Origin: an uncultured Angelakisella sp.
GTDB taxonomy: Bacteria > Bacillota > Clostridia > Oscillospirales > Ruminococcaceae
Direction: 5' to 3'
Assembly (NCBI GenBank): GCA_904420255.1
Contig: CAJFUT010000222.1
Location: 1 to 6,139 of the forward strand
DNA: 6,139 nt
Below the pieces are notes generated by a model. The model was not told the DNA's origin and searched no databases. It saw only the letters and a list, made by a program, of their open reading frames with translations. Both the position numbers and the translations under genes were made by a program. Numbering within the stretch: the stretch's first letter is position 1; the number at the start of each line of letters is the position of its first letter. Of this stretch, positions 1 to 5,389 are shown piece after piece.

Positions 1-1191
1 ATGGTGGAGGCCGCCCTGGCGGCGGGCCTCTGCGCCGGGGGGGCGGACTGCGTTTCCCTGGGGGTGGTGCCCACCCCCGCCGTGGCCTGGCTCACCGTGG
101 CCCACGCCATGGACGCCGGGGTGATGATCTCCGCCAGCCACAACCCCTTCCCCTACAACGGCATCAAAATCTTCGGGCCCCGGGGGTATAAGCTCACCGA
201 CCGGGAGGAGGAGGAGATGGAGGCCATGATCCTGGACCACGCCCAGCCCATGGCCCAGGCCGCCCCCGAGGAGATCGGCCGCCACGCCTCCCGGGAGGAG
301 CTGGCGGAGGAATACATCCGCCACATCGCCGCCACCCTCCCCGGGGAGAAGCCCCTCAGGGGGATGCGGGTGCTGGCAGACTGCGCCAACGGCAGCGCCA
401 GCCGCACCGCCCGCCGGCTCTTTGAGGAGCTGGGGGCCCGGGCGGACTTCCTGGCCGATTCCCCCGACGGGGTCAACGTCAACCGGGACTGCGGCTCCAC
501 CCATCTGGAGGCCCTCCGGGAGGGGGTCCGGGCGGGGGGCTACGCCCTGGGGGTGGCCTTCGACGGGGACGCCGACCGGTGCCTGGCGGTGGACGAAACC
601 GGCGCCGTGGTGGACGGGGACCAGATGATCGCCATCTTCGCCGCCCAGATGAAGGGGAAGGGCGCCCTCCGGGGGGACACCGCCGTGGTGACGGTGATGA
701 GCAACTTCGGCTTTATGAACTTCGCCCGGGAGAACGGCATCCGGGTCAAGACCACCAAGGTGGGGGACCGCTACGTCCTGGAGGCCATGCTGGCGGGGGG
801 CTACAACATCGGCGGGGAGCAGTCGGGGCATATTATCTTTGCCGACCACATGACCACCGGGGACGGGCAGCTTTCGGCGGTGCAGCTCATGGGGGTGATG
901 GCGGAAACCGGCCAGCCCCTGAGCCGCCTGGCGGGGATCATCACCATCCTGCCCCAGGTGCTGGTGAACCTGCCGGCCACGGTGGACATGAAGGCGGGCC
1001 TGGCCGAAAGCCTGGAGATCACCGCCGCTGTCCGGGAATGTGAGGAGGAGCTGGGGGACGCCGGGCGGGTGCTGATCCGCCCCTCCGGCACCGAGCCCCT
1101 GATCCGGGTCATGGTGGAGGGGCCGGACCTGTCCCAGATCGACGGCATCGCCCGCCGCATCGCCGATGCCATCCAGAAAAACCTAGCTTAG
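1..1191 (+). CDS. glmM: Phosphoglucosamine mutase GlmM, 5'-truncated by window edge
   Basis: Converts glucosamine-6-phosphate to glucosamine-1-phosphate in the cytoplasm, feeding UDP-GlcNAc and peptidoglycan synthesis. The visible 396 residues carry the alpha-D-phosphohexomutase landmarks: the phosphoserine loop ISASHN (residues 43-48, catalytic Ser46), the Mg-binding loop DGDADR (188-193), the sugar-specificity loop GEQSGH (272-277), and the C-terminal phosphate-binding loop RPSGTEPLIR (360-369). The Glu-Gln-Ser-Gly-His form and the overall similarity to E. coli GlmM favour GlmM over phosphoglucomutase or phosphomannomutase. The ATG at base 1 is an internal methionine: full-length GlmM is about 450 residues, and here the catalytic serine sits at 46 instead of about 100. 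Some 55 N-terminal residues, including the conserved start region, therefore lie upstream of the window. The TAG stop is 19 bases before the methyltransferase start, which suggests co-transcription. No frameshift or missing key residue is seen. Confidence 0.96.
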   Translation: MVEAALAAGLCAGGADCVSLGVVPTPAVAWLTVAHAMDAGVMISASHNPFPYNGIKIFGPRGYKLTDREEEEMEAMILDHAQPMAQAAPEEIGRHASREELAEEYIRHIAATLPGEKPLRGMRVLADCANGSASRTARRLFEELGARADFLADSPDGVNVNRDCGSTHLEALREGVRAGGYALGVAFDGDADRCLAVDETGAVVDGDQMIAIFAAQMKGKGALRGDTAVVTVMSNFGFMNFARENGIRVKTTKVGDRYVLEAMLAGGYNIGGEQSGHIIFADHMTTGDGQLSAVQLMGVMAETGQPLSRLAGIITILPQVLVNLPATVDMKAGLAESLEITAAVRECEEELGDAGRVLIRPSGTEPLIRVMVEGPDLSQIDGIARRIADAIQKNLA

Positions 1192-1196
1192 TCGAA

Positions 1197-1202
1197 AAGG
1201 AG
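1197..1202 (+). promoter_or_regulatory. Ribosome binding site of the methyltransferase gene
   Basis: AAGGAG lies 8 bases before the ATG at 1211, in the 19-base gap after the glmM stop. It fixes the start codon. There is no room for a separate promoter or terminator in this gap. Confidence 0.8.
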
Positions 1203-1210
1203 AGAAGGCC

Positions 1211-2095
1211 ATGCGCGCAGCCACAGGCTGGCGGGATTTTGAGGTCCTGGACGCCAGCGGCGGGGAAAAGCTGGAGCGGTGGGGGGACGTGACCCTCATC
1301 CGCCCCGACCCCCAGGTGATCTGGGACACCCCCAGGGGCCCCCTCTGGGAAAAGGCCCAGGCCCGGTACCACCGCTCCTCCAAGGGGGGCGGCAGCTGGG
1401 AGAAGCGGGGCCCCATGAAGGAGTTCTGGGAGATCTCCTACGGAGCGCTGCGGTTCAAGATCAGCCCCACCGGCTTCAAGCACACCGGCCTTTTCCCCGA
1501 GCAGGCGGTGAACTGGGACCTTTTCGGGCGGCTGATCCGGGAGGCGGGGCGGCCGGTGCGGGTGCTGAACCTCTTCGCCTACACCGGCGGGGCCACCCTG
1601 GCCTGCGCCGCCGCCGGGGCCAGCGTCTGCCATGTGGACGCAAGCCGCGGGATGGTGGCCTGGGCCCGGGAAAACCAGGCCCTCTCCGGCCTTTCGGACA
1701 GGCCCATCCGCTGGATCGTGGACGACTGCCGGAAATTCGTGGAGCGGGAGCTGCGCCGGGGCAGCCGCTACGACGCCGTCATCATGGACCCCCCCTCCTA
1801 CGGCCGGGGGCCGGGGGGCGAGGTGTGGAAGCTGGAGGACAGCGTCTACGGCCTGGTGGACCTCTGCGCCGGGGTGCTGTCGGAGGAGCCCCTCTTTTTC
1901 GCCATCAATTCCTACACCACCGGCCTTTCCCCCGCGGTGATGGAATACATCCTGGGCGCCACGGTGGCCAGGCGCTTCCCCGGCCGGGGGAGGACCGCCT
2001 CGGGGGAGATCGGCCTGCCGGTGCGGGAATCCGGCTACATCCTGCCCTGCGGGGCCACGGCGCTGTTTTTCGGCCGTGAGGTATCCTTAGAGTGA
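1211..2095 (+). CDS. Class I SAM-dependent methyltransferase, RlmI/RlmK-like, no PUA domain
   Basis: A 294-residue cytoplasmic methyltransferase of the broad RlmI/RlmK (COG1092-like) group. A small N-terminal region (about residues 1-85) precedes the segment KHTGLFPEQ (90-98), typical of this group. A Rossmann domain follows: motif I VLNLFAYTGGATL (118-130) for SAM binding, an acidic strand end HVDAS with Asp143, an acidic pair Asp171-Asp172, and the catalytic motif IV IMDPPSYGRG (191-200). Asp-Pro-Pro-Ser-Tyr resembles rRNA cytosine-C5 and guanine-N2/N7 enzymes. RNA, probably 23S rRNA, is therefore the likely substrate, but the modified base cannot be read from the sequence. It lacks the N-terminal PUA domain of E. 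coli RlmI and the THUMP domain of RlmL. The start is set by AAGGAG 8 bases upstream. The stop lies 17 bases before the preferred ecfA1 start, so this gene is probably in the same transcript as its neighbours. Confidence 0.9.
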   Translation: MRAATGWRDFEVLDASGGEKLERWGDVTLIRPDPQVIWDTPRGPLWEKAQARYHRSSKGGGSWEKRGPMKEFWEISYGALRFKISPTGFKHTGLFPEQAVNWDLFGRLIREAGRPVRVLNLFAYTGGATLACAAAGASVCHVDASRGMVAWARENQALSGLSDRPIRWIVDDCRKFVERELRRGSRYDAVIMDPPSYGRGPGGEVWKLEDSVYGLVDLCAGVLSEEPLFFAINSYTTGLSPAVMEYILGATVARRFPGRGRTASGEIGLPVRESGYILPCGATALFFGREVSLE

Positions 2096-2099
2096 GGAG
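2094..2099 (+). promoter_or_regulatory. Shine-Dalgarno-like site deciding the ecfA1 start
   Basis: GAGGAG overlaps the TGA stop of the methyltransferase gene (2093-2095) and lies 13 bases before the ATG at 2113, a slightly long spacing. A second A/G-rich stretch, AAAGGA (2107-2112), abuts that ATG and is too close to act alone. The GTG at 2092 has no such site upstream, which argues against it as a start. Confidence 0.5.
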
Positions 2100-2112
2100 C
2101 GACGACAAAGGA

Positions 2113-2955
2113 ATGAATGAGATCATCCAGGCGACCCATGTGTATTTTTCCTACGACGAGGAGGACGCCCTCAGCCTGCCGGTGCTGGAGGACGTGAGCC
2201 TTTCGGTGCCGGAGGGGCAGTTCCTGGCGGTGCTGGGGCACAACGGCAGCGGCAAATCCACCCTGGCCAAGCACTTCAACGCCATCCTCCTGCCTCAGCA
2301 GGGGCGGGTGGTGGTGGCGGGGATGGACACCGCCGACGACGACCGCCTCTACGACATCCGCCAGACGGTGGGGATGGTGTTCCAGAACCCCGATAACCAG
2401 ATCGTCGCCACCATTGTGGAGGAGGACGTGGCCTTCGCCCTGGAGAACATGGGGGTCCCCCCCGATGAGATTCGCCGCCGGGTGGACGACGCCCTCAGGG
2501 CGGTGGGGATGTACGAATACCGGGAGCACGCCCCCCACCAGCTCTCCGGCGGCCAGAAGCAGCGGGTGGCCATCGCCGGGGTCATCGCCATGCGGCCCCG
2601 GTGCATCGTCCTGGACGAGCCCACCGCCATGCTGGACCCCCGGGGCCGGGCCGAGGTGATGAAGACCCTCCGGGCGCTGAACCGGGACTACGGCATCACC
2701 GTGGCCCTCATCACCCACTACATGGACGAGGCCGCCCAGTGCGACCGGGTGGTGGTGGTGGACAGCGGCCGCGTCCTCATGGACGGGACGCCCCGGGAGG
2801 TGTTCCGCCAGGTGGACCGGCTCAAGTCGGTGGGGCTGGACGTGCCCCAGGTCACCGAGCTGATGCACCAGCTCCGCCAGGCGGGGCTGCCGGTGCGGGA
2901 TGACGTCATCACCGAGGAGGAATGTGTCCGGGAGCTGGAAAAGCTCCTGGGCTGA
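2113..2955 (+). CDS. ecfA1: Energy-coupling factor transporter ATPase EcfA1
   Basis: One of the two ATPases that power ECF-type uptake of vitamins or metal ions at the inner face of the membrane. Numbered from the ATG at 2113 (280 residues), it shows Walker A GHNGSGKST (42-50), Q-loop Gln91 in FQNPDNQ, ABC signature LSGGQ (144-148), Walker B CIVLDEP with the catalytic Glu169, D-loop MLDPRGR, and H-loop His202. The FQNPDNQIVAT segment is characteristic of EcfA1, whereas EcfA2 has FQYPEYQLF. All catalytic residues are intact. The frame stays open upstream to a GTG at 2092 that overlaps the preceding stop, but the ATG is preferred: it gives the usual N-terminus (MNEIIQATHVYFSYD), and the Shine-Dalgarno-like site lies between the two candidates. 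The C-terminal region (about 225-280) matches the EcfA dimerisation extension in position and length. Unusually, the next gene is a membrane protein, and ecfA2 comes after that. Confidence 0.95.
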   Translation: MNEIIQATHVYFSYDEEDALSLPVLEDVSLSVPEGQFLAVLGHNGSGKSTLAKHFNAILLPQQGRVVVAGMDTADDDRLYDIRQTVGMVFQNPDNQIVATIVEEDVAFALENMGVPPDEIRRRVDDALRAVGMYEYREHAPHQLSGGQKQRVAIAGVIAMRPRCIVLDEPTAMLDPRGRAEVMKTLRALNRDYGITVALITHYMDEAAQCDRVVVVDSGRVLMDGTPREVFRQVDRLKSVGLDVPQVTELMHQLRQAGLPVRDDVITEEECVRELEKLLG

Positions 2956-2960
2956 CGGAA

Positions 2961-2965
2961 AGGAG
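2961..2965 (+). promoter_or_regulatory. Ribosome binding site of the small membrane-protein gene
   Basis: AGGAG lies 9 bases before the ATG at 2975, in the 19-base gap after the ecfA1 stop. This supports the 2975 start over upstream in-frame alternatives that would overlap ecfA1. Confidence 0.75.
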
Positions 2966-2974
2966 AGGCCCCTC

Positions 2975-3418
2975 ATGGAAGGAATCGCGTTTCTCGTGGT
3001 CTATTTCGGCCTGATGCCGGCGGCGGCGGTCTTCTGCCTTTACAAATTCGCCCGGCTCTGGCTCTGGGCTGCCCCCCTCATCTCCACCGCCATGGGCACC
3101 GCCCTGGTGATGGCGGCCATGGGCCCCGCGGGGCTGGTGGGGGAGCAGGGGCTTACCTGGTGGGAGCTGATGATGCCCGCCCAGCAGCTCATCGCCCTCT
3201 CCCTCACCCTGGGGGTGCTGGTGGGGCTGCGGTGGGGCGGCCCCCTGGGCCTCGCCGTGGGGGGCGCGGGCTTCATCCTGGGGCTGATGCCGGTGGCGGC
3301 CACCGGCCTTTCCATCCTCCTGTACCCGGTGTGCATCCTTCTCTTTGCCGCCATCCTGGTCCTCAGCTTCACCGGCAAGGCCCGCCGGGCCTGGGATGAG
3401 TACCGGCAGGGCCGGTAG
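2975..3418 (+). CDS. Unrecognised small integral membrane protein
   Basis: A 147-residue, very hydrophobic protein of a family I do not recognise. Likely membrane segments are at about residues 3-23, 28-49, 69-85, 90-108 and 111-132. Charges after segment 1 (Lys24, Arg27), after segment 3 (Arg86) and in the tail (KARRAWDEYRQGR, 135-147) fit an outside N-terminus and an inside C-terminus under the positive-inside rule. The loop at 50-68 (GEQGLTWWELMMP region) would face outward. No signal peptidase site, enzymatic motif or nucleotide-binding motif is seen. A good AGGAG site and third-position GC like that of the neighbours support it as a real gene. It lies between ecfA1 and ecfA2, so a transporter-related role is possible. 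However, S components usually have six helices and about 170-200 residues, and no convincing AxxxA coupling motif is seen in the first helix. Function unknown; a DUF-type membrane protein carried along in the operon is equally likely. Confidence 0.8.
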   Translation: MEGIAFLVVYFGLMPAAAVFCLYKFARLWLWAAPLISTAMGTALVMAAMGPAGLVGEQGLTWWELMMPAQQLIALSLTLGVLVGLRWGGPLGLAVGGAGFILGLMPVAATGLSILLYPVCILLFAAILVLSFTGKARRAWDEYRQGR

Positions 3419-3424
3419 GCCGGC
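3411..3424 (+). other. Small GC hairpin over the stop codon
   Basis: GCCGG (3411-3415) and CCGGC (3420-3424) can pair around the loop TAGG, which contains the stop codon of the membrane-protein gene. There is no T-run after it, so it is not a classical intrinsic terminator. In sequence this GC-rich such a stem could be chance. Confidence 0.3.
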
Positions 3425-3497
3425 GGCCAAGTCCGTGAGAAGCGTTTCATGAATCGTTAGACTGTGCGCCGCTCTTTGGCTCCGCTTCGCTGCGCAG

Positions 3498-3520
3498 GGT
3501 TCGTTCCTGATTTCAGATTC
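3498..3520 (+). repeat. Direct repeat, copy 1
   Basis: GGTTCGTTCCT, then seven variable bases, then GATTC. The second copy is at 3625-3647, offset by exactly 127 bases: the two ends are identical and the middle has diverged. On the minus strand the core reads GGAACGAACC, if the element is oriented that way. Confidence 0.7.
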
Positions 3521-3567
3521 AGAAGGCGCTTTTGTGGGTTGAGTCCCGGCGCTTCTGTCCGACCAAG

Positions 3568-3580
3568 CTGCGCGGCGCAG
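3568..3580 (+). repeat. Perfect 13-base palindrome
   Basis: CTGCGCGGCGCAG is a perfect inverted repeat: six-base arms about a single central G. As RNA it could form a short stem (CTGCG/CGCAG) with a three-base loop. It belongs to the repeat-bearing spacer and shares the CTGCGC/GCGCAG words with the other hairpins there. Confidence 0.5.
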
Positions 3581-3592
3581 TCGCTTTCGCTT

Positions 3593-3621
3593 CTGCGTCC
3601 GTGACTAACGTCAGCGCGCAG
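3593..3621 (+). other. Two-part hairpin in the spacer
   Basis: Outer arms CTGCG (3593-3597) and CGCAG (3617-3621) enclose an internal mismatch (TCCG against GCG). Inner arms TGAC (3602-3605) and GTCA (3610-3613) close on the loop TAAC. The stem would form on either strand. No T-run follows on the plus strand, so a terminator role is not supported. Confidence 0.45.
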
Positions 3622-3624
3622 CAA

Positions 3625-3647
3625 GGTTCGTTCCTACTTTTTGATTC
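3625..3647 (+). repeat. Direct repeat, copy 2
   Basis: GGTTCGTTCCT, then seven bases, then GATTC, matching the copy at 3498-3520 at a fixed 127-base offset. It ends just before a GC-rich block (AGGCCGCGGCC) and 45 bases before the ecfA2 start. Confidence 0.7.
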
Positions 3648-3680
3648 CAGGCCGCGGCCGATGGGCAGGGCGGATTTTTG

Positions 3681-3686
3681 GGAGGT
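3681..3686 (+). promoter_or_regulatory. Strong ribosome binding site deciding the ecfA2 start
   Basis: GGAGGT lies 6 bases before the ATG at 3693. It rules out the in-frame TTG at 3678, which would place the site inside the coding sequence. Confidence 0.85.
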
Positions 3687-3692
3687 CACCAT

Positions 3693-4559
3693 ATGACAGC
3701 AATCAGAACCGAGCATCTCACCCACACCTATTCCCAGGGAACCCCCTTTGAGAAGGTGGCGGTGGAGGATGTTTCCATTTCCATCGAGGAAGGGGAATAT
3801 GTGGGGGTCATCGGCCACACCGGCAGCGGCAAGTCCACCCTCATCCAGCATTTCAACGGGCTGCTGGCCCCCACCTCCGGCAAGGTGTATATCGGGGAGG
3901 AGGACCTGTGGGCGGATAAATCCAGGCTCCGCTCCTTCCGCTTCCAGGTGGGGCTGGTGTTCCAGTACCCGGAGTACCAGCTCTTCGGGGAAACGGTGTA
4001 CAAGGACATCGCCTTCGGCCCCACCAACATGGGCCTTTCCCCCGAGGAGATCGACGCCCGGGTGCGCCAGGCGGCCCGGTTCGTGGGCCTTTCCGAGGAC
4101 AAGCTCCAGAAGAGCCCCTTTGAGCTTTCCGGCGGCCAGAAGCGCCGGGTGGCCATCGCCGGGGTGCTGGCCATGGACCCCAAGGTGCTGATCCTGGACG
4201 AGCCCACGGCGGGGCTGGACCCCCGGGGCCGGGATAAGATCCTGGGGGAGATCCGGGAATACCACCAGGAGAAGAAGAACACCATCCTCCTGGTTTCCCA
4301 CAGCATGGAGGACATCGCCAAAAATGCCACCATGGCCATGGTGATGAACCAATCCCGGCTCTTCTGCTACGATACGGTGGAGAACGTCTTCGGCAGGGCC
4401 GCCGAGCTCCAGGGGATGGGGCTGACGGTGCCCCAGGTTTCCCAGGTGTTCCTGGACCTGCGGCGGGACGGCCTGGAGGTGGACCCCCGGGTCTACACCG
4501 TGGAGGCGGCCCGGGACCAGATTCTCAGAAAAGCGGCGGAAAGGGGGCTGGTGAAATGA
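3693..4559 (+). CDS. ecfA2: Energy-coupling factor transporter ATPase EcfA2
   Basis: The second ATPase of the ECF importer, expected to form a heterodimer with EcfA1 beneath EcfT. From the ATG at 3693 it has 288 residues, normal for the family. It shows Walker A GHTGSGKST (41-49), Q-loop Gln91 in the EcfA2-typical FQYPEYQLFGETVYKDIAFG stretch, ABC signature LSGGQ (145-149), Walker B VLILDEP with the catalytic Glu170, D-loop GLDPRGR, and H-loop His203 in VSHSM. All ATPase residues are intact, so both composite sites with EcfA1 look competent. The start is set by GGAGGT 6 bases upstream. The stop overlaps the ecfT start (ATGA at 4556-4559), implying translational coupling. Because it is preceded by a 274-base spacer, it may depend on read-through from upstream or on a promoter I could not identify. 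Confidence 0.96.
   Translation: MTAIRTEHLTHTYSQGTPFEKVAVEDVSISIEEGEYVGVIGHTGSGKSTLIQHFNGLLAPTSGKVYIGEEDLWADKSRLRSFRFQVGLVFQYPEYQLFGETVYKDIAFGPTNMGLSPEEIDARVRQAARFVGLSEDKLQKSPFELSGGQKRRVAIAGVLAMDPKVLILDEPTAGLDPRGRDKILGEIREYHQEKKNTILLVSHSMEDIAKNATMAMVMNQSRLFCYDTVENVFGRAAELQGMGLTVPQVSQVFLDLRRDGLEVDPRVYTVEAARDQILRKAAERGLVK
4541..4547 (+). promoter_or_regulatory. Weak ribosome binding site of ecfT inside ecfA2
   Basis: AAGGGGG, one mismatch from AAGGAGG, lies 8 bases before the ecfT ATG and within the last codons of ecfA2. Together with the ATGA overlap it suggests coupled translation of ecfA2 and ecfT. Confidence 0.5.
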
Positions 4560-5356
4560 TCAAGGACATCACCATCGGCCAGTACTTCCCCGGCAGATCC
4601 CCCATCCACCGGCTGGACCCCCGGGTGAAGATCCTCCTGACCCTGGGGTACATCATCATCCTCTTCGTGGCCCGCAACGCCTGGGGCCTGGCCCTGGGGG
4701 TGGTGTTCGGCTTCGGCGCGTATCTCATCAGCCGCATCCCCCTTTCCATGATCCTCAAGAGCCTCCGGCCGGTGGTGCCCATCATCATCTTCACCGCCGT
4801 GCTGAATATGCTCTTTGTGGACGGGGAACCTGTCTTTGAGTGGTGGATCATCCAGGTCACCCGGGAGGGCATCTCCACCGCCGTCTTTATGGCGGTGCGG
4901 ATCATCTGCCTCATCGCCGGCACCTCCCTGCTGACCTACACCACCTCCCCCATCGCCCTCACCGACGGCATCGAGCGGCTCCTTTCCCCCGCGAAAAAGC
5001 TCCATTTCCCCGTCCATGAGCTGGCCATGATGATGACCATTGCCCTGCGGTTCATCCCCACCCTCATCGAGGAAACCGACAAGATCATCTCGGCCCAGAA
5101 GGCCCGTGGCGCCGACCTGGAATCCGGCGGACTGATGCAACGGGCCCGTGCCCTCATCCCCATCCTCATCCCCCTCTTTGTGTCCTCCTTCCGCCGGGCC
5201 GACGAGCTGGCCCTGGCCATGGAGTGCCGCTGCTACCGGGGCGGGGAGGGGCGCACCCGGATGAAGCAGCTCCACATGGGGGCGGGGGACGCGGCGGCCT
5301 CGGCGGTGGTGATCCTCTGCCTGGCCGGGGTCATCGCCATGAACATCCTGCTTTAG
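4556..5356 (+). CDS. ecfT: Energy-coupling factor transporter transmembrane protein EcfT
   Basis: The membrane scaffold that transmits ATPase movement to the substrate-binding S component. It has 266 residues, typical length. The N-terminus has the usual SPIHRLDPRVKILLTL (15-30). Hydrophobic segments lie at about 25-58 (two helices), 66-88, 106-126 and 247-263. The two cytoplasmic coupling motifs that dock into grooves of the EcfA proteins are visible: AQKARGAD (180-187, ARG at 183-185) and AMECRCYRGG (221-230). In the second, the common Ala-Arg-Gly is Cys-Arg-Cys (224-226), keeping the central arginine. I believe this variant recurs in clostridial EcfT proteins, so it is probably functional. 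The start overlaps the ecfA2 stop. The next gene, truA, follows after 33 bases, the widespread Firmicutes order ecfA1-ecfA2-ecfT-truA apart from the insertion upstream. No S component is encoded in the window. Confidence 0.95.
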   Translation: MIKDITIGQYFPGRSPIHRLDPRVKILLTLGYIIILFVARNAWGLALGVVFGFGAYLISRIPLSMILKSLRPVVPIIIFTAVLNMLFVDGEPVFEWWIIQVTREGISTAVFMAVRIICLIAGTSLLTYTTSPIALTDGIERLLSPAKKLHFPVHELAMMMTIALRFIPTLIEETDKIISAQKARGADLESGGLMQRARALIPILIPLFVSSFRRADELALAMECRCYRGGEGRTRMKQLHMGAGDAAASAVVILCLAGVIAMNILL

Positions 5357-5359
5357 CGG

Positions 5360-5373
5360 CCCCGGGCCCCGGG
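5360..5373 (+). repeat. Tandem CCCCGGG pair before truA
   Basis: CCCCGGG occurs twice in direct succession in the 33-base ecfT-truA gap. It can also be drawn as a stem, CCCGG (5361-5365) with CCGGG (5369-5373), ending two bases before the truA Shine-Dalgarno. There is no T-run, so it is not an intrinsic terminator; it may be chance in GC-rich sequence. Confidence 0.35.
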
Positions 5374-5375
5374 AA

Positions 5376-5381
5376 GGGAGG
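5376..5381 (+). promoter_or_regulatory. Ribosome binding site of truA
   Basis: GGGAGG lies 8 bases before the ATG at 5390 and supports that start. Confidence 0.8.
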
Positions 5382-5389
5382 AAACCTTC

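Larger units (their letters stand above)
3419..3692. repeat. Repeat-bearing intergenic spacer, possible dispersed element
   Basis: This 274-base gap separates the membrane-protein gene from ecfA2 and holds no credible gene on either strand. It has several AT-richer patches (for example 3501-3540 and 3631-3647), unlike the flanking genes. It contains internally repeated modules in the same order: GTCCGTGA at 3431-3438 and 3597-3604, then GCGCAG at 3492-3497 and CGCGCAG at 3615-3621, then GGTTCGTTCCT at 3498-3508 and 3625-3635, then GATTC at 3516-3520 and 3643-3647. GGCGCTTTTGT (3525-3535) and GGCGCTTCTGT (3548-3558) form another pair. The outer edges, AGGCCGGCGGCC (3417-3428) and AGGCCGCGGCC (3649-3659), are near-identical, which could be a degenerate target duplication or chance. 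I see no clear -35/-10 promoter and no T-tailed terminator. It may be a dispersed non-coding repeat, a decayed mobile fragment or a structured RNA. Confidence 0.5.

Noticed and set aside
1279..2079. Second long plus-strand frame within the methyltransferase gene
   Set aside because: Pro-, Gly- and Arg-rich out-of-frame translation. The other frame contains all the methyltransferase motifs and a proper ribosome binding site.
2900..2974. Upstream extension of the membrane-protein frame into ecfA1
   Set aside because: It would add a charged non-membrane N-terminus overlapping ecfA1, while the ATG at 2975 has a well-placed AGGAG site.
2035..2976. A 313-codon open frame on the minus strand opposite ecfA1
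   Set aside because: His-, Val- and Gly-rich antisense shadow of a clear ABC ATPase gene; no recognisable domain.
3419..3692. CRISPR array or riboswitch in the spacer
   Set aside because: There are only two diverged repeat copies with unequal, self-similar spacing, so it is not a CRISPR array. No motif of a known riboswitch class that I can recognise is present.
3519..4352. Minus-strand open frame running from ecfA2 antisense into the spacer
   Set aside because: Most of it is antisense to ecfA2. The remaining tail lies in the repeat spacer and has no domain; the spacer is better explained as a non-coding repeat.
5360..5373. Possible terminator between ecfT and truA
   Set aside because: The CCCGG/CCGGG stem is short and has no T-run, and truA follows within 33 bases with its own ribosome binding site.
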